From assembly GCA_036567945.1 (NCBI GenBank), contig DATCTM010000117.1, positions 1 to 16,217 of the forward strand: a stretch of 16,217 bases of DNA, in the 5' to 3' direction. Source of the stretch: BRH-c54 sp036567945. GTDB lineage: Bacteria > Bacteroidota > Bacteroidia > Flavobacteriales_E > Vicingaceae. A model generated the notes under the pieces. The model did no database searches. It worked only from the letters and a program-made list of their open reading frames with translations, and was not told the origin of the DNA. This document shows positions 6,861 to 14,343 of the stretch, one piece after another (within the stretch, counting starts at the first letter, position 1; every line of letters starts with the position of its first letter). The position numbers and the translations under genes were made by a program.

Positions 6861-7358
6861 TTAGTTAAATAGCATTTTTTTGCGTTTGCAACGTTCTACC
6901 GAGTCTAAAAATTTATCCATGGTAGTATTGTCCATGCAAGCTCTCGCAGCATCTTTAAAATGAGAGATGGCTTTGTCATATTCTTCTATTGCTTCAAACA
7001 TAATCCCGTATTCGTTGTAGATAGTAGATTTGTTAATTCCAGGGACTTTCAGGGCTTTTTCAAGCAATTGGTTTAGTTCATCCCATCGTTGTTGGGTAGA
7101 AAGCAAAATAGCATAGTTGTAATAAACAGCAGTATAATCAGGAGAAAGTTCTAATGCTTTTTTGTAATGTTCTTCTGCTTTTGCATAATCCTGAAATTTG
7201 GTTTCGTTCATCCAACCTAAATGGTTGTGAGCCTTTCCGAAAGTTGGATTTTCTTTCAGAATGTTGTTTAAAGTTTCATAGGCTTTTTCAATAAATCCGT
7301 CTTTTATATCCAAATCGGCTAATTGAAATTGATTTTCAGATTTAATATTTGTATTCAT
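6861..7358 (-). CDS. Small tetratricopeptide repeat protein
   Basis: A 165-aa protein made almost entirely of TPR helices, with about four repeats. Clear examples are a helix pair ending KENPTFGKAHNHLGWMN, then YAKAEEHYKKALELSPDYTAVYYNYA, and EYDKAISHFKDAARAC. The alternating W/L/G/Y/A/P spacing is characteristic. It has no signal peptide or membrane segment, so it is likely a cytoplasmic scaffold. TPRs mediate protein-protein contacts; the partner is unknown. It sits 18 nt after dapD and 1 nt before the TTG of the GT9 gene, which suggests coupled expression and perhaps a contact with a glycosyltransferase. The function itself cannot be assigned. Confidence 0.85.
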   Translation of the reverse strand: MNTNIKSENQFQLADLDIKDGFIEKAYETLNNILKENPTFGKAHNHLGWMNETKFQDYAKAEEHYKKALELSPDYTAVYYNYAILLSTQQRWDELNQLLEKALKVPGINKSTIYNEYGIMFEAIEEYDKAISHFKDAARACMDNTTMDKFLDSVERCKRKKMLFN

Positions 7359-7376
7359 AATATTATATTTATTGTG

Positions 7377-8192
7377 TTAAACTGCTACATCGTACTCTCT
7401 TAAGGCATTGTTAAGAGAGGTTTTTAAATCGGTACTTGCTTTTCGTTGTCCTATAATTAAGGCACAAGGTACATTAAATTTTCCCGCAGGAAATTCTTTG
7501 GTATAAGAACCTGGAATTACCACAGCTCTTTCCGGCACTTCACCTTTATATTCAATAGGAGCATCTCCGCTTACATTAATAATTTTTGTTGATTTTGTAA
7601 GCACTACGTTTGCTCCTAAAACTGCTTCTTTTCTTACTCTAACGCCTTCCACGACTATACATCTGGAGCCTATAAAACAACCATCTTCTATGACTACCGG
7701 AGCAGCTTGCAAAGGTTCCAACACACCACCAATACCAACTCCACCACTTAAATGGACATCTTTACCAATTTGAGCACAGGAACCAACTGTTGCCCATGTG
7801 TCAACCATTGTTCCGCTATCTACAAAAGCACCAATATTTACATAAGAAGGCATCATAATTACACCTTTGGCTAAAAAAGCTCCATAACGAGCTACAGCAT
7901 GAGGAACTACACGAACTCCCAACGCTTCGTAATCTTTTTTCAACTCCATTTTATCATGAAACTCAAATGGACCAACTTCAATGGTTTTCATTTGTTGGAT
8001 AGGAAAATAAAGTACTACTGCTTTTTTAACCCATTCATTTACTTGCCAATCACTACCTATTGGTTCGGCAACTCTTAATGTTCCTTTATCCAAATGTTCA
8101 ATTACTTGTCGGATAGCATTTTTTGTTGCTTCATCTTTTAGTAAATCTCTATTTTCCCAAGCCGCTTCTATTTGTTGTTGTAATTCTTTCAT
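7377..8192 (-). CDS. dapD: 2,3,4,5-tetrahydropyridine-2,6-dicarboxylate N-succinyltransferase
   Basis: Transfers succinyl from succinyl-CoA to tetrahydrodipicolinate in the succinylase branch of the diaminopimelate/lysine pathway, supplying meso-DAP for peptidoglycan. The length is 271 aa (E. coli DapD 274). Family blocks are in order: an N-terminal helical domain beginning KELQQQIEAAWENRD, then VVPHAVARYGAFLAKGVIMMPSYVNIGAFVDSGTMVDTWATVGSCAQIGK (broken here by the hexapeptide repeats of a left-handed beta-helix), then HLSGGVGIGGVLEPLQA and the C-terminal PCALIIGQRK. Active as a trimer in known members. Its ATG overlaps the stop of the preceding glycosyltransferase as ATGA (8189-8192), so it is translationally coupled to an envelope gene rather than to other dap genes, which is unusual placement. 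Confidence 0.97.
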   Translation of the reverse strand: MKELQQQIEAAWENRDLLKDEATKNAIRQVIEHLDKGTLRVAEPIGSDWQVNEWVKKAVVLYFPIQQMKTIEVGPFEFHDKMELKKDYEALGVRVVPHAVARYGAFLAKGVIMMPSYVNIGAFVDSGTMVDTWATVGSCAQIGKDVHLSGGVGIGGVLEPLQAAPVVIEDGCFIGSRCIVVEGVRVRKEAVLGANVVLTKSTKIINVSGDAPIEYKGEVPERAVVIPGSYTKEFPAGKFNVPCALIIGQRKASTDLKTSLNNALREYDVAV

Positions 8193-9367
8193 TGTTTTTT
8201 AGTATTTATAATCAATTCATTCAATTTTTGTGTTGTACCTTCCCAAGTATAGTTCTTTTTCACAAAATCATAACCTGATGTTGCAATGTCATTATACAAG
8301 TTTTTATTTTCCAACAAAGATATAATATGTTCGTAATATTCTTCGGGTTCATTGCCAATTAATATGGAGTTTTGATGTTCAGCTCCTAAAGCATTATTTG
8401 CCAGTTGAGAAGTTACACAAGGCAGTTTCATAGCCATAGCTTCTAATAATTTATTTTGTAAGCCAGTACCAATTTGCATTGGAGCTACAAATATTTTAGC
8501 CGCTGCATAATAGGTGGTAATATCTTTTACCCAACCTGTTACTTCAACATTTTCGGAAGCTAATTGTAACACTTTTTTATCGGGTTCAGCACCGGCAATT
8601 ACTAATTTTACATCAGGATATTTTTTCCAAACTAATGGCATGACTTCATTTACCAAATAAATTACGCTATCAATATTGGGAGGGTAAGCCATATTGCCTG
8701 TAAAAATAAGGTCGTATCTTTTTTCGGTATTTTCTTGAAACTTAAACATTTCATAATCTACGCCATTAGGAATTATTTGAATAGCATCGTTTTTTATGTG
8801 GACGATTAAATTTTTATCTTGTTCAGAAATTATCGTAAGATTATCAAAAGCATCAAAAATTTGGTGTTCGTAACGTTTTAATCGGGTAGTCTCGGTAGTT
8901 AAAAACCACTTGATGTAAAAAGGCGATTGTGCTATTCTTCTTTCCATTCCACGAGCCAACGCATCCATGTAATCTAATGTTTTGGGAATGGGAATATTTT
9001 TAACGTATTCGGCAACTCGAATTAATTGACCATAAATATGGTCGGGTTGATATTCTGTTATAATTCGATTAATTTTTTTTTGAGCCGAATTATTATAAAA
9101 ATAAACTACTTGTAAGGATTTGTCGGTAAATAACAATTGCCAAAATAAATTCCAATAGATTTTCCACTTAGGAAGTTTAATAATGTGAATGGTTTTACAA
9201 TATTCTTGAAGTTTATCGATAGAACTTTGTGCTACTTTTTGGTCGGATAAAGCACATAAAACTATTTCGTGTTGTTTAGATAATTCTTTTATTTGATGAA
9301 AAGCACGTAACTTATCTCCTTTTTCTAAAGGATATGGAAAGCGAGAAAGTAGTACAAATAGTTTCAT
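8189..9367 (-). CDS. Glycosyltransferase family 4 protein
   Basis: Retaining GT-B glycosyltransferase, 392 aa. The N-terminal acceptor domain opens with FVLLSRFPYPLEKGDKLRAF, the pattern of the sugar transferases known from exopolysaccharide systems (Stp1-like). The C-terminal donor domain has IPNGVDYEMF (199-208), FTGNMAYPPN (222-231), VTGWVKD, and APMQIGTGLQNKLLEAMAMKLP (295-316), with the conserved Glu309 region of GT4 enzymes. It has no membrane segment and probably acts at the inner face of the cytoplasmic membrane on a lipid-linked acceptor. Its ATG overlaps the upstream GT4 stop by one base (TAATG, 9365-9369), and its own stop overlaps dapD. Sugar and acceptor are not deducible. Confidence 0.9.
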   Translation of the reverse strand: MKLFVLLSRFPYPLEKGDKLRAFHQIKELSKQHEIVLCALSDQKVAQSSIDKLQEYCKTIHIIKLPKWKIYWNLFWQLLFTDKSLQVVYFYNNSAQKKINRIITEYQPDHIYGQLIRVAEYVKNIPIPKTLDYMDALARGMERRIAQSPFYIKWFLTTETTRLKRYEHQIFDAFDNLTIISEQDKNLIVHIKNDAIQIIPNGVDYEMFKFQENTEKRYDLIFTGNMAYPPNIDSVIYLVNEVMPLVWKKYPDVKLVIAGAEPDKKVLQLASENVEVTGWVKDITTYYAAAKIFVAPMQIGTGLQNKLLEAMAMKLPCVTSQLANNALGAEHQNSILIGNEPEEYYEHIISLLENKNLYNDIATSGYDFVKKNYTWEGTTQKLNELIINTKKQ

Positions 9368-10560
9368 TACTCGGTTATAAAATTAATTAATTGCTTTACA
9401 ATAACGGTATTGTTATACTGTTCTTCAATCGTTTTTCTTGCTTTATGTCCAATGCTAGTAACAACTTCAGGGTGTTGTAAACACATTAGAATTGCCTCTT
9501 TAAATTCATTGGCAGTGTTGGCAATAATACCATTTTTGTTATGCTGCACTGCAATTCCTTCAAATGCAACGGATGTTCCAATTACAAGCTTTCCCATTGC
9601 CATTGCTTCAATAATTTTAATACGCATACCGCTGCCTGAAAATAATGGAACAACCATAATGTTATTATTTCTGATGAAATCATTGGCATTATCCACTTCT
9701 CCTTCGTCAATTATTCCTTGCATGGAGGCAGCTAACTTTATAATTTCATCAGGCATATTTTTGCCGGCAAGATGAAAAGTAGCCGTTGGTTCTTTGGCAA
9801 TAATTGCCGACCAAACTTCATTCAAAAACCATTTTATGGCTTCTTGATTAGGCATCCAATCCATACTACCAATATGAAATAGCTTTTTTTCTTGTGGAAT
9901 TTCTTTTAGCTGATAGTCATGAAGATTGATGCCAAAAGGTATAGTTGTTATTGTTTTTTTGCAACCTAATGCTATTAATTGCTCTTCATCTTTCTTAGTA
10001 ATAGCGGCAATCCCATCTACTAAATTGAGAATGGATTGTTCGTATTTTTTGAGGCGTTTGGCTAAAAAATGCAGGTACTTTTTTTTGATGGCATTATTTT
10101 CCTGATTGCCTGTTCGTTGCCAAATTTCAAACTCAATATTGTGTGAGCGATATATCAGTTTAGCATTACTACTTTTGCGAATAGCAGCAATGTAAGGTGT
10201 GGTATAAAGACTTTCTAGTAAAATAATATCAAATTTTTCTTTTTGAAGTGTTGCAGTTATCAACTCTTCAAAATTTTTATTGTAAAAGCGACTAATATTG
10301 TAAGACTTGCCACTAAACAAGTTAGCCAAGGCATTTTTTTTCTTAATAGCAGTATCTATAAAAGCGTGTTCTATATTGGTTTGTTCTATATAAGCTGTTG
10401 GAAAAAGTTCGGGTTGATAAGGATGTTTTTGTGTGGCAATGGTTAAGATTTTAATGGAAATAGCATTAGCTAATAACCCTTCTGTTAATGCATGCATAGC
10501 CTTGCATCCGCCATCAAGAGCAGGGAGTGGAGGTTTATGACATATTTGAAGAATTTTCAT
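9367..10560 (-). CDS. Glycosyltransferase family 4 protein
   Basis: A second GT-B glycosyltransferase, 397 aa, clearly different in sequence from its neighbour though of the same family. The N-terminus MKILQICHKPPLPALDGGCKAMH has the usual Rossmann strand and glycine-containing loop. RSHNIEFEIW (138-147) is a block shared by a subset of GT4 enzymes. The donor domain carries IPFGINLHDY, HIGSMDWMPNQEAIKWF (229-245) and VVPLFSGSGMRIKIIEAMAMGK (303-324). The ATG follows directly on the TAA of the LptF/LptG-like gene with no gap, so it is almost certainly translationally coupled. It likely adds a sugar to the same envelope glycan as the next gene. The product is unknown. Confidence 0.9.
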   Translation of the reverse strand: MKILQICHKPPLPALDGGCKAMHALTEGLLANAISIKILTIATQKHPYQPELFPTAYIEQTNIEHAFIDTAIKKKNALANLFSGKSYNISRFYNKNFEELITATLQKEKFDIILLESLYTTPYIAAIRKSSNAKLIYRSHNIEFEIWQRTGNQENNAIKKKYLHFLAKRLKKYEQSILNLVDGIAAITKKDEEQLIALGCKKTITTIPFGINLHDYQLKEIPQEKKLFHIGSMDWMPNQEAIKWFLNEVWSAIIAKEPTATFHLAGKNMPDEIIKLAASMQGIIDEGEVDNANDFIRNNNIMVVPLFSGSGMRIKIIEAMAMGKLVIGTSVAFEGIAVQHNKNGIIANTANEFKEAILMCLQHPEVVTSIGHKARKTIEEQYNNTVIVKQLINFITE

Positions 10561-12060
10561 TTAACTAAGCTCTTTTTTCTTTCGGGTAAAAATATTTTTA
10601 AAAAATCCGGTATAAGCATCAATATTAAACAAGGCAGAATCGGTAGTGGCTTTATAAGTAAAGAAATAACCTAATGGAAACAATACAAAAGTAGAAAACC
10701 ACATGCCTAACCATGGAGAAATAATAAGTTCTTTTGCCATTTTTTCTCCCGTTATGGAAATTACATAATAAATTAAAAAGAAAATGATTGAAATTACCAC
10801 CGGCATTCCTAATCCGCCTTTTCTAACAATAGCTCCCAAGGGTGCTCCTATAAAAAACATAATTAAACAGGCAATTGAAAAAGTAAATTTTCTGTGCCAT
10901 TCAATTTTAACCCTGGCAAGTGTCTCTTTTAATACGTTCATTTCTATTTTAGCTGCGGCTGCTCTACCTTTTTGTGTACGTGCATTATTAATGGCAATAC
11001 CAAAAACCTGACTAATTTGTTGTTTGTTAAATTCTTTTAGGTTGACTTCTTTATGAGGAATAGAATCATGTTGTTGTATGTTTTGAGTGGGAGTTAGAAA
11101 AGTATTATTTTTTTTGTCTGTAATGCTATCATTGAATAAATAGGCATAATGAACGTTTTCATTTAAGAAATCGGCTTCTTCTCGAGTAAACTTATGTAGT
11201 GAGTCTGTTCTATACATTAATTGTTTGAGGTTGAGCAAACGATAATCATGTTTAAAAGCTTCTTCATCACTACGTTTAAACTGGAAACCACTTATATCAA
11301 ACTGAAATTCATTTTCTTCAAAATAAAACCTGGTTAATGGATAGTTTCTATTGTTACTTCTGTCTTCTTGTTTTTCCTGATAATCTACACCATGATAAAG
11401 TTTAATGGTAAAATAGGCTTTATCTTTTGATAGGTTCATAATACCTGAATCTGCAACAGTAACTTGTCTGTTGCCATTGTTATTAGCATGGTTGTAGATC
11501 ATTACATCTTTAAGCATTTCTCTACCATCTTCCAACGGAATTTTATTTTTTACCCTGATGGTATATCCGTCAATTTCGTTGTAAAAAACATTGGGCTGAA
11601 TATTAATTGCCGGCTTCTGGCTTCTAATATCGTGCAACAGAGAATAAAATTTTAAGTTGGCAACAGGAATAACATTGTTGGCAAAATAGAAAGCTCCTAT
11701 GCTAATAAAACACACAAAAACAATAAGCGGTTTCATTACTTTTTGGAGAGATATTCCTGCAGATTTAAATGCTACCAATTCAAAATGTTCGCCTAAATTC
11801 CCGAAAGTCATAATGGAGGCAAGTAAAATTGCCAGTGGCATAGCCATAGGAACTACATTGGCGGTGGCATAGAAAAATAATTCGGCAAGCACGTACCATT
11901 CTAATCCTTTGCCTAACATTTCATCAATGTAAAGCCAAATAAATTGCATTACTAATACAAAAACAGCAATAAAAAAAGTCATTACCAGCGGACCGATAAA
12001 CGAAAACAGTATGAATTTGTGCGACTTTTTCATTTTAGGCAGTTTTTGTTGCCGAGACAT
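10561..12060 (-). CDS. LptF/LptG family permease (YjgP/YjgQ)
   Basis: Inner-membrane subunit of the Lpt transporter, which with the ATPase LptB extracts LPS and passes it to the periplasmic bridge. The length is 499 aa, longer than E. coli LptF or LptG (about 360 aa), mainly in the central soluble part. Three N-terminal membrane segments lie near residues 15-43, 58-86 and 107-127, and three C-terminal ones near 394-413, 419-438 and 449-469. Between them is a large periplasmic region with a beta-jellyroll-like N-part (NVFYNEIDGYTIRVKNK). The signature stretch ELVAFKSAGISLQKVM follows TM2. Bacteroidota proteins of this family are not readily split into LptF or LptG, so no symbol is given. It is the first of six tightly packed genes and fits a role in exporting the glycolipid they build. 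ATG at 12058-12060. Confidence 0.93.
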   Translation of the reverse strand: MSRQQKLPKMKKSHKFILFSFIGPLVMTFFIAVFVLVMQFIWLYIDEMLGKGLEWYVLAELFFYATANVVPMAMPLAILLASIMTFGNLGEHFELVAFKSAGISLQKVMKPLIVFVCFISIGAFYFANNVIPVANLKFYSLLHDIRSQKPAINIQPNVFYNEIDGYTIRVKNKIPLEDGREMLKDVMIYNHANNNGNRQVTVADSGIMNLSKDKAYFTIKLYHGVDYQEKQEDRSNNRNYPLTRFYFEENEFQFDISGFQFKRSDEEAFKHDYRLLNLKQLMYRTDSLHKFTREEADFLNENVHYAYLFNDSITDKKNNTFLTPTQNIQQHDSIPHKEVNLKEFNKQQISQVFGIAINNARTQKGRAAAAKIEMNVLKETLARVKIEWHRKFTFSIACLIMFFIGAPLGAIVRKGGLGMPVVISIIFFLIYYVISITGEKMAKELIISPWLGMWFSTFVLFPLGYFFTYKATTDSALFNIDAYTGFFKNIFTRKKKELS

Positions 12061-12070
12061 TAAAAAGAAT

Positions 12071-12100
12071 GGAAATTTAGAAAGTTAATTCCAAATTTCC
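12071..12100 (-). repeat. Inverted repeat between hbd and the LptF/LptG-like gene
   Basis: GGAAATTT (12071-12078) and AAATTTCC (12093-12100) form a perfect 8-bp inverted repeat with a 14-nt spacer. On the minus strand it is followed by ATTCTTTTT, which runs straight into the permease ATG. It could be a weak terminator or attenuator after hbd, or a protein-binding site. It is AT-rich and may be chance. The 62-nt gap holds no good TAnnTTTG box. Confidence 0.35.
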
Positions 12101-12122
12101 AATCATTTATGTATAATATCAA

Positions 12123-13010
12123 TTATTTAAACTGTGGAGACACAATTAAATCTTTTGTTCCATGTGTCCAAGAATAAAATCCTTCACCTGATTTCACACC
12201 TAATTTTCCGGCAGTAACCATATTTACTAATAAAGGACAAGGAGCATATTTTGGATTTCCAAAGCCTTCGTAAAGTACATTTAGTATTGATAGACAAACA
12301 TCTAAACCAATAAAATCTGCCAACTGAAGTGGTCCCATAGGATGCGCCATGCCTAATTTCATTACGGTATCAATTTCTTCTACTCCGGCAACACCTTCAT
12401 GCAAGGTAATGATGGCTTCATTTATCATTGGCATTAAAATTCTGTTTGCCACAAAACCCGGGTAATCATTAACTTCTACAGGCACTTTTCCTAATTTTTT
12501 AGAAAGTTCCATAATGTTGTTGGTGACTTCATCAGAAGTAGAATAACCTCTGATGATTTCTACTAATTTCATAATTGGAACAGGATTCATAAAGTGCATA
12601 CCTATTACTTTATCCGGACGAGAAGTTGCCGCAGCAATTTTAGTAATAGAAATTGATGAAGTGTTGGATGCTAAAATAACTTCTGGCTTAGTGGCGGTAT
12701 CCAACGATTTAAAAATATTCAATTTTAAATCTACATTTTCTGTGGCTGCTTCAACTACTAAATCAACATTAGCAACACCTTTGTCCATATCGGTAAAAGT
12801 GGTAATGTTACCAAGTGTAGTATTTTTATCACTTTCAGTAATTTTTTCTTTTGCCACCATTCTATCTAAATTTTTAGAAATAGTTGCTATAGCCCTGTCT
12901 AGAGAAGCTTGTGAAATATCAATTAAGTTTACGTTAAATCCTGATTGAGCAAAAGTGTGGGCAATTCCGTTTCCCATTGTTCCTGCTCCTATTACTGCAA
13001 TGTTTTTCAT
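12123..13010 (-). CDS. hbd: 3-hydroxybutyryl-CoA (3-hydroxyacyl-CoA) dehydrogenase
   Basis: NAD(P)-dependent oxidoreductase interconverting 3-hydroxyacyl-CoA and 3-oxoacyl-CoA, cytoplasmic, 295 aa (family about 285). The N-terminal Rossmann fold has GAGTMG (8-13). NTSSI follows at 116-120. The catalytic dyad region is GMHFMNPVPIMKLVEII, with His139 and Glu151. The C-terminal dimerisation domain starts PGFVANRILMPMINEAI and contains GMAHPMGPLQLADFIGLD. This is a single-domain enzyme, unlike the fused FadB type. Its place just after an acyltransferase suggests lipid or acyl-CoA metabolism, but no thiolase or crotonase is visible, so butyrate-type fermentation is not implied. The ATG is at 13008-13010. 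The gene is 18 nt after the preceding stop and probably cotranscribed. Confidence 0.93.
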   Translation of the reverse strand: MKNIAVIGAGTMGNGIAHTFAQSGFNVNLIDISQASLDRAIATISKNLDRMVAKEKITESDKNTTLGNITTFTDMDKGVANVDLVVEAATENVDLKLNIFKSLDTATKPEVILASNTSSISITKIAAATSRPDKVIGMHFMNPVPIMKLVEIIRGYSTSDEVTNNIMELSKKLGKVPVEVNDYPGFVANRILMPMINEAIITLHEGVAGVEEIDTVMKLGMAHPMGPLQLADFIGLDVCLSILNVLYEGFGNPKYAPCPLLVNMVTAGKLGVKSGEGFYSWTHGTKDLIVSPQFK

Positions 13011-13028
13011 AGTGTATATTTTAAAAAT

Positions 13029-14195
13029 TTATATTTTACTATTATTTGAATTTTGAGTCTCAAATTTCAAATTTTGAACCCTTAGTTTGTTCATTACCGG
13101 ATTAGCATACATTTTTAGGAAAATTTCTTTTGCTAAATCATTTCCTTTAAAATTTTCCAATCGTTTTTCTATGTAAGCTTCAAATTTTTCTTTGTCGGCT
13201 TTAGTATAGTTGTTTTCAAACTCATTTTTGTTATTTAACAAGTCGTAAGCAATATAATTGGTAGGAAAAAGATGATAATGCTGGTAAATTTTTTCATCAA
13301 TCACTTCGGCAATTAATTTTAGCAATTCATTTTTGTTTTTTATCTCTTTAAACTTAAGAATATCATTATTTATAGGTTCTCCAAAATGAATGTGAATATT
13401 GCCTTTGTAGCCTTTCATTCCTAAAACCATATGCTGATTATCTTCATTAGGAGCTTTTATATATTCTTCTCCATTATATTTTTTAAGCAATTCAGGAATT
13501 TTTAGGTAATCGCAAGGATCGTATTCGTAAGAAATAGCTACAGGAGTAATGTTTAAACTGATGAGGTGAGTAAGTAAATCACCATCTGTACACATACCAA
13601 ACATTTTTAATAAGCCGGGTGTTGTTTTATCAAAACCATCTTTAGCTCTTCCTTCTCGTTGAGCAATCCAAATGTCTTGTTTTTTTTCTTTTAAAGTATA
13701 GTTAATATAAGCAGACAACGTCTTAGAAGCTTCAATCACCTCTTGTTTAGGAACATTTCTTCTAACAATAAAAGATTTATTTAACCTTACTAAATCTTTT
13801 ACCCAAGGAAGGGAAAGCAAGTTGCTGCCTATAGCAATTTCGCTGGTATTTTTTTTCTTAAAATTGAGGGCGTAATTAATTAAAGCAGAATCAAGAACAA
13901 TATCTCTGTGGTTAGAAATTAATAAATTAGAAATGTTGGGATTGAGTTCTTCAATTCCTTTAAAGGTAATTCCGTCAGAAGAATGATTTACAATTCTGTC
14001 AATTACCAAGCAAACCATATCGCTTTGAAATTGTTGTATGGCGGTAAAAGAAAGTAGTTTTTCTTTTATTTGTTCAACAGTCATTTCCGGTAAGTAGAAA
14101 TGAATGGCTTCCATTAAAACATCAATTTCTATTAATTTTTTAATAACAGATTGATACTCGTCATCTTTGTAAGCTCTTATGTTTTCGAAATTCAA
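13029..14195 (-). CDS. PlsC-like 1-acyl-sn-glycerol-3-phosphate acyltransferase family protein
   Basis: Probable phospholipid acyltransferase, 388 aa from the chosen start. The acyltransferase block LLISNHRDIVLDSALIN contains His96, but the following acidic residues give H-x-D or H-x5-D rather than the textbook H-x4-D. Further blocks are SFIVRRNVP, then IWIAQREGRAKDGFDKTTPG (glycerolipid-binding motif region) and ITPVAISYEYDPCD. No clear transmembrane helix is present, so it is likely a peripheral membrane enzyme. The frame is open to a TTG at 14264. However, the first 23 codons would cover the promoter box at 14225-14232, and the homologous-looking N-terminus begins NFENIRAY. I therefore place the start at TTG 14193-14195. 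The substrate (lysophosphatidate or an aminolipid) is not proven. It leads the long envelope operon. Confidence 0.8.
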   Translation of the reverse strand: MNFENIRAYKDDEYQSVIKKLIEIDVLMEAIHFYLPEMTVEQIKEKLLSFTAIQQFQSDMVCLVIDRIVNHSSDGITFKGIEELNPNISNLLISNHRDIVLDSALINYALNFKKKNTSEIAIGSNLLSLPWVKDLVRLNKSFIVRRNVPKQEVIEASKTLSAYINYTLKEKKQDIWIAQREGRAKDGFDKTTPGLLKMFGMCTDGDLLTHLISLNITPVAISYEYDPCDYLKIPELLKKYNGEEYIKAPNEDNQHMVLGMKGYKGNIHIHFGEPINNDILKFKEIKNKNELLKLIAEVIDEKIYQHYHLFPTNYIAYDLLNNKNEFENNYTKADKEKFEAYIEKRLENFKGNDLAKEIFLKMYANPVMNKLRVQNLKFETQNSNNSKI

Positions 14196-14224
14196 AATAA
14201 ATATATTTTTCTTTGTAAGGACGA

Positions 14225-14232
14225 CAAAGATA
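14225..14232 (-). promoter_or_regulatory. Putative promoter (-7 box) of the acyltransferase-envelope operon
   Basis: The minus strand reads TATCTTTG, a full match to TAnnTTTG, 29 nt upstream of the proposed TTG start at 14195. It lies inside the longest open frame, which argues against that upstream start. No clear -33 TTG is seen at the usual distance. Confidence 0.5.
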
Positions 14233-14302
14233 ATAAATACTATTGCTTTGTTGTGAAAATACAATTTTTTAGTTTAGATTATATTATTTATATTTATGGT
14301 GT

Positions 14303-14310
14303 TAATTTTG
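14303..14310 (+). promoter_or_regulatory. Putative promoter (-7 box) of the small lipoprotein gene
   Basis: TAATTTTG matches TAnnTTTG, with transcription expected to begin near 14316. It lies downstream of the first in-frame ATG (14296), so translation should start at 14335 or 14344. It is divergent from the acyltransferase promoter about 70 nt away. Confidence 0.45.
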
Positions 14311-14343
14311 TTTGCTAATGAATTACTTATCAAAATGTTAATT

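Noticed and set aside
9410..9775. Plus-strand open frame of about 121 codons with hydrophobic stretches
   Set aside because: It is antisense to the second GT4 gene. The apparent hydrophobicity follows from complementing charged and Asn/Lys codons.
12553..12948. Plus-strand open frame of about 131 codons
   Set aside because: It lies wholly within hbd on the opposite strand, with no recognisable protein features.
14196..14264. 23-codon N-terminal extension of the acyltransferase, resembling a hydrophobic anchor
   Set aside because: It starts at TTG and overlaps the promoter box at 14225-14232. The hydrophobic run is AT-rich leader sequence read as Ile/Phe/Val.
14296..14343. Upstream ATG starts of the lipoprotein (MVLILFANELLIK...)
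   Set aside because: The first ATG precedes the putative -7 box. The added hydrophobic residues before the basic N-region do not fit a normal lipoprotein signal peptide. ATG 14335 remains a possible alternative.
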